A stretch of DNA of 11,239 bases, from NCBI GenBank assembly GCA_003118195.1, contig BEXV01001213.1, forward strand, positions 78,683 through 89,921, read 5' to 3'. The notes beneath the pieces were generated by a model. That model was not told where the DNA came from. It saw nothing but the letters and a program-made list of their open reading frames with translations, and ran no database searches. The stretch's first letter is position 1, and the number at the start of each line of letters is the position of its first letter. Of this stretch, positions 1 through 7,831 are shown piece by piece. The position numbers were made by a program, and so were the translations under genes. This stretch comes from Hemicentrotus pulcherrimus. Taxonomy: Eukaryota; Echinodermata; Echinoidea; Camarodonta; Strongylocentrotidae.

Positions 1-250
1 GGGGGTAATTGTCCTTGGGGGGTAATTGTCCTCGGGGGGTGATTCTCCGGGGGGTAATTTTCCGGGGGGTAATCGTCCTACGGGGGTAGTTTTCCGGGGG
101 TAATTGCCCGGGGGTTAATTGTCCTTGGGGGGTAATTGTCCTCGGGGGGTGATTCTCCGGGGGGTAATTTTCCGGGGGGTAATCGTCCTACGGGGGTAGT
201 TTTCCGGGGGTAATTGCCCGGGGGGTGATTGCCCAGGGGGTAATTGTCCT
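1..250. repeat. G-rich minisatellite with 110-base higher-order period
   Basis: The stretch is built from units of about 14-18 bases of the form GGGGGTAATTGTCC with small variations (TTG, CTCG, CTACG or CCCG endings). Seven such units make a larger unit of 110 bases: the bases from 1 and from 111 run almost identically for nearly 110 bases each. The array may continue off the left edge. It ends about 160 bases before the acceptor of the TONSL last exon, so it probably lies in the preceding TONSL intron. Its minus-strand translation is an open proline/glycine-rich frame, which is a by-product of the repeat and not a gene. Confidence 0.93.
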
Positions 251-411
251 GATACGGTTCAACAATAGCCATTTCAGGATAAGGAAATGATAATTGATTG
301 CAAAACCAGTCCTTTATGCTGTAGATGTATGTTACTCTGTGCATGCCTGCTAGTGTGAAGAAGCCTATGTGAAATAACATCCCCTTTATCCTTATTCCCA
401 CTGCAAAGCAG
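251..411 (+). other. 3' part of a TONSL intron with NAGNAG acceptor
   Basis: This is non-repetitive sequence between the minisatellite and the exon. It ends in a pyrimidine-rich tract (381-401) and the bases AAGCAG at 406-411, a tandem NAGNAG acceptor. Use of the upstream AG would add one codon in the same frame. No other gene is seen here. Confidence 0.55.
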
Positions 412-799
412 ACTTCAGCCCAGCTCCAAGCACTGGAAGAACTTTGACATTTCGGCCAACCCTAGACTATCATCCGTTGCCCTGAGTGACCTCCTCCTTT
501 CCATGATCCAAGACTCCATCTCCATCTCCAAACTGGACCTCTCCGGTTGCCTCATCCAGTCTCCCTTGGATACCCTCCTCCTGGATGCCTTCACCAGGCT
601 TCTACCTGACCCCTCCCAGGTCAGAGGTCATGAGATGGATGACCCCGGGTCAGGGTTGGCAGAGCTAAGGCTGTGTGGGACGGAGCTGAATAAGGTGGAC
701 AAAGAGCTCCTGATGAACGTGTGGAACGTTGCTCATGGGACGCAAGCAGGACATCATATTGACGCCAGGAGATGCATCTTCTTCACAACTAAACCATGA
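412..799 (+). CDS. TONSL: TONSL (tonsoku-like) C-terminal coding exon, leucine-rich repeats (partial gene)
   Basis: This is the last coding exon of a tonsoku-like protein, the partner of MMS22L in recombination repair of stalled replication forks in the nucleus. The acceptor is the AG at 410-411 after a pyrimidine-rich stretch; the exon opens with the third base of a split codon and reads without interruption to TGA at 797-799 (about 128 residues). The peptide has the LRR pattern FDISANPRLSSVALSDLLLS then KLDLSGCLI, followed by LAELRLCGTEL and a short tail with FF near the end. As I recall it, human TONSL ends with the same order: LDLSANP, LGLSGCAVQGPLG, ELQLCSRRL, a helix, then FFRRL. The match is to the C-terminus only; upstream TPR, ankyrin and further LRR exons would lie off the left edge. 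A generic LRR protein is the alternative, but the order of motifs and the matching stop make TONSL likely. Confidence 0.77.
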
Positions 800-1142
800 A
801 AGATTCGCATCTGATATTGAAGACAGCGATGAGCACAAACACTTCCGTTTTTCAAGCATGGTGTAAATATCACCCACTACATATCACCTTTGGTTCTAAG
901 AAGTGAATCAAGTTCCTAGTGTTTTATAGCATTCTGACAGCCTTACTAAGCTTCTTCCTGCAATGTACCCATATTCCAAAACCATTCATGAATTCTATCA
1001 CCTTGCATTTCATTACTATTCATCCATCAGTGTCACTTTATTAAGGGCAAGTTTCATTTTCATCCTCAGCATGGATCATGAATAGAAACTTTTTTTTTTT
1101 AAAGGTTGATTAATATATATACATGTAAGAGCTCATTTCTAT

Positions 1143-1148
1143 ATTAAA
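1143..1148 (+). terminator. Candidate TONSL poly(A) signal ATTAAA
   Basis: This is the first ATTAAA variant signal on the + strand after the TONSL stop (about 340 bases downstream). Canonical AATAAA at 1764-1769 and ATTAAA at 2205-2210 are alternatives. The motif is common by chance in AT-rich DNA, so only transcript ends could decide. Confidence 0.25.
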
Positions 1149-1763
1149 AGTGGAAATTATTTACTTGTCCATTTGATTTCAAACTTCTCTTGGATCAAGT
1201 GGGGTTGATTCATATCATAATGCTACTACAATTAGTCATTTAGATGTAGTTTAATTGAATTGCAATATAGATATTGAGGGAGTATCATATTTCACTATTT
1301 GTTTACCAAAGAGTACTTGGTTTGTAAAGGTTACCAGTATATTGTTTGTGATGATCATTATAACTCTTAAAAGTTATGATTAAATGACACCAATGCAGTC
1401 CAAAATGTAGAAATAGATATCAAATATGTAATGTGTGAAAAGTGGAAGGTAGTGATATCATTTTAAAGATTTTACTGTTTGGAAAATGTTCTCACCTTCA
1501 AATTACATTTTGTAGATACACAAATGGCAACACACAAATTAAATGTTTATTTCAATACAGAGGCCTGTTGTAAGTACCCCGGTGTGTAAATCACATCAGA
1601 ATTTACACAAAGAATATGGCAGATGAGATTCACAACTTGTATTTTCCTGAAAGGGGAGTTTAAAATCCATAGAGAATCTGCTAAAGTGGAATCTGAAACA
1701 GATTGGTTAAAATTTCAGAAAAAAAATTGGACAAAGATTTCATCATATTGAAGGTGACATCAA

Positions 1764-1769
1764 AATAAA
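1764..1769 (+). terminator. Candidate TONSL poly(A) signal AATAAA
   Basis: This is the first canonical AATAAA I see on the + strand downstream of the TONSL stop codon, about 965 bases after it. It would imply a long 3' UTR. The assignment rests on the motif and orientation only. Confidence 0.25.
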
Positions 1770-2327
1770 AGCCTTGAATAGTAGCGAATGACTGTGTATA
1801 TTATGTAAAAGGACACACAATTATGCACTTACCATCCCACCCCCTGGGGAGGGAAGGGGTACATACTTGAAAAGTCTGTAGAATGTCACTCTTCCAACCC
1901 TCATCATTAGGAAATTATTCAATTTGATTGATTAAGTTTCCCATTTCATTAGATCCTTCAGTTAGGGTCAATGTTTCATACAAAGAAATAGTTTCAGAAA
2001 TTGTTGTAGAATTTAACATTTTTGATTGATTTTCTGTTAATGTTATCTGTGTGATGTTATGATTCCTTATAATTAACCTGTATCTTATTGATGACTATGC
2101 ACCATTATATACAGTCCATGTAACATACTAAATATCAGGAAATATAATTTTATATTATTGTTTTAAACATTATATAATGTGTATCACTGTGAACTGAATG
2201 TCCAATTAAAAACTCAATTTTACAATTGAATTGATTTCTTGACATTTTATTTCAGTTTATTGTTTTAATGGAGAACTCACAAAAAACATTAAGGTCCATA
2301 GCAATTTACAAAACATTGGCTGCTAAA

Positions 2328-2384
2328 AGCCAGAAGGGCATTAACTCCTACACTGACAGAAATAGAATTAACACCCTTCTGGCT
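2328..2384. repeat. Hairpin with 20-base arms
   Basis: Bases 2328-2347 (AGCCAGAAGGGCATTAACTC) are the reverse complement of 2365-2384 at 17 of 20 positions, with a 17-base loop. A second inverted pair, TAAGGGAGTT at 2397-2406 and AACTCCCTTA at 2703-2712, lies just beyond it, and a 14-base direct repeat GGTCATTTGTACCA occurs at 2420-2433 and 2676-2689. Together they suggest a degraded mobile element, which I cannot name. Confidence 0.55.
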
Positions 2385-2712
2385 CTCAATAGACAATAAG
2401 GGAGTTCAGGGCAGGAAAAGGTCATTTGTACCAAAATGGTAAACCCACAGAGATGAATACTGGATATGCGCTCATGAAAGTTATGTAACACTATTCATTT
2501 ATGCACCTTTAATGCACCTTTGCAACGGTACATTCTAAGATACGCAGGTGGAGGTATTCTTTTCAAGAGGTCAAACAAAAGGTATTCATAAAGCACATCT
2601 AGGACTTTGGCAGTTATTATTCTAAGATGCTCAAAGTGGAACTTCTCCATGTGTAAAAGATCTGTGGATATTTGGGGTCATTTGTACCATGTGCTATCTG
2701 TAAACTCCCTTA

Positions 2713-3300
2713 TACTGTTGAAGAACATTATTTATACCGGTAATCACATGAAAAAAGGCACTTCATGCTAAATGATTTCATCAATACAATTAACCTCTAA
2801 AAAAAAACAATTTCATGTCCACTTTCTATTGCTTATCTTTATGGATTTTTTTTTTTTGGGGGGGGGGGGGAGGNTGCTTTACAAATACTAGTTCATTGAA
2901 ATAAAGAAATCGGGATAACTATTGTAAATAACTATCAATAAAACAAATGTAAACGGTGTGATTGCTTCTAATATAGTCTCATGAACACATTGCCAGTTTA
3001 TCTCGTACAAAACATGATGTACATGTATATAAAAATACTCGTATCATAGGGTTCCCCTTTTCTTTGGTCTACTCTAGGCTATCCTTCAGATATTCAATAT
3101 TATCCAAATCATTTACAGATTGTTTGCCCCATGGCTTATAATCTAACAAGTTTTCATTGTGAATACATGCATACATATTTTAGAATTGTTGATACCAGTA
3201 ATAATAATTATTAAAAAAAACCCAACTTGCACATATTCATCTTCATATTCCACAATCATGCATTGTATTGCATACCCGTACACAAAACATATGAATAATA
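2713..3300. other. AT-rich intergenic DNA, no gene seen
   Basis: Apart from the T/G homopolymer junction there are only A/T-rich stretches, with + strand AATAAA-like motifs near 2899 and 2936. No convincing coding frame, RNA gene or long repeat is visible. Confidence 0.55.
2846..2870. repeat. Homopolymer junction T12-G13 next to an ambiguous base
   Basis: A run of 12 T passes directly into a run of 13 G, and an N follows at 2874. The N shows that base calling was unsure here, so the run lengths should not be trusted. Confidence 0.9.
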
Positions 3301-3308
3301 TACATGTA

Positions 3309-3459
3309 TAGTCAAACCTGCCTTAGTGATCAACCGTCTACAAGGACCACATTCCCCCCTTGAAAATGGTTTCTCATTGAAACATGTACTAAAGGAAACT
3401 GTCTACAAAGACCACTTCTTGTGTTTCCCTTGGGTGGTCGCTGTAGACAGGTTTGAGTG
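3309..3459. mobile_element. Tc1/mariner-like MITE, copy 1
   Basis: The ends are inverted: TAGTCAAACCTG at 3309-3320 and CAGGTTTGAGTG at 3448-3459, flanked by TA on both sides (3307-3308 and 3460-3461). A second copy at 7353-7484 shares long internal stretches such as CATTGAAACATGTACTAAAG in the same order. This copy has about 20 extra bases inside. The short length, lack of coding capacity, inverted ends and TA flanks fit a non-autonomous Tc1/mariner-type element. Confidence 0.78.
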
Positions 3460-3602
3460 TACTACAAACTGATGTTCATATTCCACTCATACATTGTTTG
3501 AAATAAGTCATGTATTCATTTAAAAAATAAAGCGCAGAATGTTGGATGACAACGATTTCAAATAGTTAATGATAAAGCTCTGTTCAGACATGAATACCTT
3601 AA

Positions 3603-4074
3603 AGGTAATACAAAGTTTTGGGAAATTTTGAAAATTGAGTGGATAGTGAATCTTTAACAGTTTGTATATATTTGGATGCCCATGTGGATGTATTATAAGC
3701 ACTAAAAACCTTCTGTTTTCGAGAAAAATTGAATATAAAATTTTACCGGTGCTCCCGGTAAATTTTGATAAATTTCAAATAGCGCCTATGGCCGTACAAT
3801 AGTAGCTGCGACCATGAAAATTTCTGAATGTGTAGTTGTAATATATAATTTCCAGATGGAAATAGCTAAAGAAGAAACATTGTTTCTTAGCTAAATTAAT
3901 ATCTTGACCTGGAGAAGGAGCTATATAACATAAAGAGTTTATTCTTTATAATTTCATAACTTACTCGATTTCAACCACGACAACGATCAATGAATATTGT
4001 AGGAACGCATATGCTTCCCATATATTCTGATTTGAACCGAATTCATGACCCCATACCAAAATTTTGTAATACCT
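3603..4074. mobile_element. TTAA-flanked inverted-repeat element (piggyBac-like MITE candidate)
   Basis: AGGTAATACAAAGTTTTGG at 3603-3621 is inverted at 4056-4074 (CCAAAATTTTGTAATACCT) with 17 of 19 bases matching. The four bases TTAA sit directly outside both ends (3599-3602 and 4075-4078), as expected of a TTAA target-site duplication. The 472-base interior has no coding frame but holds two hairpins, around 3740-3770 (ACCGG/CCGGT core) and around 3863-3895 (TAGCTAA...TTAGCTA). The termini do not look like the usual CCYT piggyBac ends, so the superfamily is uncertain. Confidence 0.6.
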
Positions 4075-4116
4075 TTAATACCACCTAAAAATGAAGTTGG
4101 GGCAAAAAATATTACG

Positions 4117-4260
4117 GTGTCCATGTAACTTTGGAATGAGATCTACTACACATGGAAGATTTTTATGCAATGAATATATATAGTAGTGCCGTGCCCAAAT
4201 CGTTCCTGCTTCACAGAGTTGCTTTCCTTCAAAATCTTTTTACCAGCGTTACATGGACAC
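4117..4260. repeat. 144-base element with perfect 13-bp inverted ends
   Basis: GTGTCCATGTAAC at 4117-4129 is perfectly inverted at 4248-4260. There is no coding frame between them. No clean target-site duplication is seen, so this may be a small MITE or a chance foldback. It lies just beyond the likely 3' end of BPHL. Confidence 0.55.
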
Positions 4261-4310
4261 TGCATAATGAAGCTCAAGTACTTAGAGATAGTTTTTAGAT
4301 AGAAATGTTT

Positions 4311-4316
4311 TTTATT
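4311..4316 (-). terminator. Probable BPHL poly(A) signal AATAAA
   Basis: The minus strand reads AATAAA here, about 250 bases after the BPHL stop codon. T/G-rich sequence follows within about 50 bases on that strand. It is the first canonical signal outside the coding region; another lies at 3938-3943. Confidence 0.5.
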
Positions 4317-4563
4317 AAAAGATCGTCGCAGCCAATGGCTGAATTGCGATCCATTTCTGAAGATAGTTGGCTATGCTTTTGATGCAAAACTCAAGTGGAG
4401 CAAACATTGATACAGTTGATAGGAGACATAGTTTCTCACTCCTGGTATGTCACAAAAATTGCACCAACTTTTTGGAATGACCCTTATCTCATATAGCTTT
4501 TCCTTGGGAGGTATCTTTAAATCAGTTGTCTGAATGAATGAACCTAGAATGTGGAGTCGAATG

Positions 4564-4669
4564 CTATAGCTTCGATGTCACTCCGGTGAGGAACTGTTCC
4601 GACTCTTTATTAAACTCGTCTGCGTATCTCAGGTGAAGGTTGTGCTTGGCCTTGGGCCATCTTATCAAT
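4564..4669 (-). CDS. BPHL: BPHL exon 7: catalytic histidine and C-terminus
   Basis: The acceptor CTTTTCACAG| is strong. The peptide LIRWPKAKHNLHLRYADEFN contains His279 and matches human LHLMPEGKHNLHLRFADEFN. After ESEQFLTGV and a short tail it ends at TAG (4566-4564). If the TAA in exon 6 is real, this exon is untranslated. Confidence 0.94.
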
Positions 4670-7600
4670 CTGTGAAAAGATGGAAATTAGAAATCATCCA
4701 CAGGAACTGATCAAACTTTGGTTAGAAAACTGTCACAGAGTCATTAATGGCCAATGGATGCACAAAAATCACAATTTTTCAATGTTTTTTAAATTTTTTT
4801 TAATAGCATCGCAGTTTCATGTTTATTAATGTACCAAATCTTTTTATGTTTACAAGTTTTTATTGAGGAATGCAACAGTATACAAATAATTATACACAGC
4901 AGTGAGGGCATTAGTAAGAATTACCCACATGAGGTACCTTTGGAACAGTCTTGAAGGTACCGAGCATTGGTACTTTTGCTAATGCCTGAACAAAATGATG
5001 TGTATAATTTGTTTTATAAGATTATGTTTTATTAAATGATGTTTTATAACATAATTTTGATAATGACTGGTCATTACCATTAGATCATGACTGTACTGGT
5101 CATTATCCAAATTACGTGTTAAGCAACATAAATGTCTGGTCACATGTACGCTCTCAACCAATCATTTAATTAGGAACCACGCCATCATCTTATAATGTTT
5201 AATAACAAAGGGCATTATCATTTCTGTCTGTAAATGGCTAATTTCTCGAGCAACTTTCTCCATTTCCAGGTGAATTCAACATTATATTTAAAAACATGTG
5301 GGTCAATCCCTTCTGATCGGCTAAATTTAATGCTTGTGCTACCATATCAAACATAAATTAGGTGAGCATACATCTTTTTCATTGTGATACCAACTTTTCA
5401 TGCAATATCCAACTTCAAAATCCATAAATTCATTTGTATTTAATATGAAGGGACTACCTCCTTTTGTCTCAGAATATCAGATGATCCATGAATATTACAG
5501 TTCAAGCAGATTAAACCAACTATAGCATCAAAAAGGATTAACAGCCAAGAACAGCACAGCACTTGACTGGCAATGTGAAAGCCGTGGGTTTGAACCCTGG
5601 CGCGGCATGCTTAGACATTAATCTACATTCGCCACTCTCAACCCAGGTGTTAAATGAGCAGTAGTAGGAAGGAATTCCTTGACAGAGTGAGCATCGAAGT
5701 TGGTAGCCTAGCTACCTAGAGCCGGTGTAATATTGCAGTGCCTTGAGCACCTTGGGTGGTGGATATTTACAGGATAAATATATGCAATATTATTTTCATC
5801 ATATGTTAAGCTAGACTTACTTTGAACCTTGGATTGTGTTATGAAGATACTCTGGGTGTTAAGAGACCACCATAGCATCAAGGTCACCATGGACTATCAG
5901 GGTTGGACATCGGATGTTCTTCGTCTCCTACGATAAGAGAATTTAAATTGTTATGAACGTCGTTCCTATATTTACACTACAAAATGTGGAAAAAGCAATG
6001 TAAACCATACATACATGAACGCAAATGCGAAAAATAACATGCTTTCTGTACGTGGCTATTAAAAAAACATGGAGTACCAGGACAAACTTCTGTATATTTT
6101 TGGAGGCATGAAATCACAGTTAATATGATCACCTAAAAAAAAAAGAAGCTCAGATGGGTAATCCATGTCCAATGTTGTGATATATGCTCTTATTACAAAC
6201 ACGCATTTCATTATCTGAAATCCATGTAGATTTAACTAACTAAATGAACTTCTAGAGAAATGAATGTAAAGCAGTAAACTATTCAACAATAAAATTAAGA
6301 AATTAAACGACTAAGTTCACTTACGACAATGTATCATATTCTTAAGTGTAAAATTACACTAAACGTGAAGAAAAATTAAAATGACTTTAAAATCTTGCCT
6401 TCTTGCAAAGGTCTCCATCATTCATAGAGGCAAGTTTCCCGAGTGCATCGCACCAACCATGCCATACTTTCTCAAAGTTCTCCTTTCCATAAACGGCTTC
6501 CATCGGGGCTCGCATCCTTTCACTCCAGTTGCTTACATCACGGGTAGCTAGAAAGAAATGACAAATCAGTTAATTAGTTAGGGCAAGCATGGAAGGTTTC
6601 AAACAAATTTTGTTTGCAACTTGAGATAACAGTGCATAGAAATGACAGCCATTGTGGAAAAAAAAAGTTTGAAAGTGTGAGTGTAAACTTGCTGATACAA
6701 ATGGGTAATTTTTGATTGATAGTAATGCTTTTTGTCCAAAGTGTAGATTAGGGGGTATACATGTATATACGTAAATTTGAATTTGAACAAATTTGTTATA
6801 GTACTCGGCAATAATAGTCGTAAACTGACTGACTTGCCTAAATTGAACAACAAAACAACAACATTCGTATTGTTTAGCATTTCTTGACTATAAGCACAAA
6901 ACTGCTCATAAATATTTATTATGTTTTGATTTGTATGGCATCAAAGCACTTCTTCTAGTGAATAGAATTGAATGGCTTTTCTGTCATGGCACAATGGTGC
7001 ATAACAATCCCTTTTGAAATAGTACACTTGTTGCTGACCTTACTACGATGCTTGCAGCTTGGTAAATAATCACTTACAAACATCTCAATGCAAACACCAC
7101 AGGTTCACACATCTATATCAAACTTTCAAACTTTTCTTATACCATCTATTCAGCTTACCTTCGTACAGCTTTATATCATCTTGAGTGATGTACGAGTTAG
7201 CTCCCCACACAATAAGTTTCTTGACATCATCAGTGTAGGTTCCAGCAAGAATCAGAGCTGTAATACCCCCATCACTCCAGCCCATCAGAGAATATTTCTT
7301 GTGTCCCAAGGCCTGGAGTATCAATGAGCAAGATATCTTAACATTGAAAGTACAGTCAAACCTGCATTAGTGACAACCTGTCTTCAAAGATCACATTCTC
7401 ATTGAAACATGTACTAAAGGAACCTGTCTACAAAGACCACTGTTTGTGTTTCCCTTTGGCGGTGGCTATAGACAGGTTTGACTGTACATCAAAAGAGAGC
7501 ATTCTGGTAGATCATTTCTTGGTCTAACACTCGGATACATGTAACATTTCTATCACTAATATGGCAGCTAGGGTTCCACACAAACATATTTTGGAGGAGG

Positions 7601-7764
7601 TCTGGATGATTTTTGTGGCTTTAAGCAATTTGACAGTATCGTGTCTGAACAAGGCTCACAAGGACTGGAACAACCTGCTCACTCTCCCTTGAGGCATTTA
7701 AGTCCTCACTGGGGAAGAAGCACTCCTGACTGCCCTCACAGGATTAAAAGTATTTACTCGCACC

Positions 7765-7831
<67 letters not shown>

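Larger units (their letters stand above)
800..2327. other. AT-rich 3' UTR/intergenic DNA, no gene seen
   Basis: Downstream of TONSL there is no open frame with protein-like composition on either strand. The stretch has only short A/T runs, candidate + strand poly(A) signals and minor AT-rich palindromes. The first part is probably TONSL 3' UTR; where it ends is not visible. Confidence 0.6.

Noticed and set aside
1..250. CRISPR-like array or G-quadruplex cluster
   Set aside because: Units are contiguous without unique spacers, the context is animal, and the loops between G runs are about 10-12 bases, too long for a strong quadruplex.
78..401. Minus-strand open frame of 107 codons, rich in Pro and Gly
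   Set aside because: Most of it is the translation of the minisatellite; the rest is the intron before the TONSL exon. No family resemblance.
665..877. Minus-strand open frame of 70 codons
   Set aside because: It is antisense to the TONSL exon, which has clear homology in the other direction.
3520..3702. Minus-strand open frame of 60 codons (and similar ones at 4979-5161 and 5708-5890)
   Set aside because: They overlap a mobile element, intron 6, or the SINE/exon 6 boundary in the wrong frame. Their length is expected by chance.
5545..5620. Possible functional tRNA gene
   Set aside because: The B box is good, but no complete cloverleaf or acceptor stem can be folded, and a SINE-like body follows.
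5859..5861. Stop-codon recoding as an amino acid
   Set aside because: TAA is not the selenocysteine codon, and there is no sign of a variant nuclear code: the TONSL and BPHL frames end in normal TGA and TAG.
6599..6880. Minus-strand open frame of 93 codons
   Set aside because: It lies inside BPHL intron 4, has AT-driven composition, and shows no family motif or splice support.
7088..7327. Plus-strand open frame of 79 codons
   Set aside because: It is the opposite strand of BPHL exon 4.
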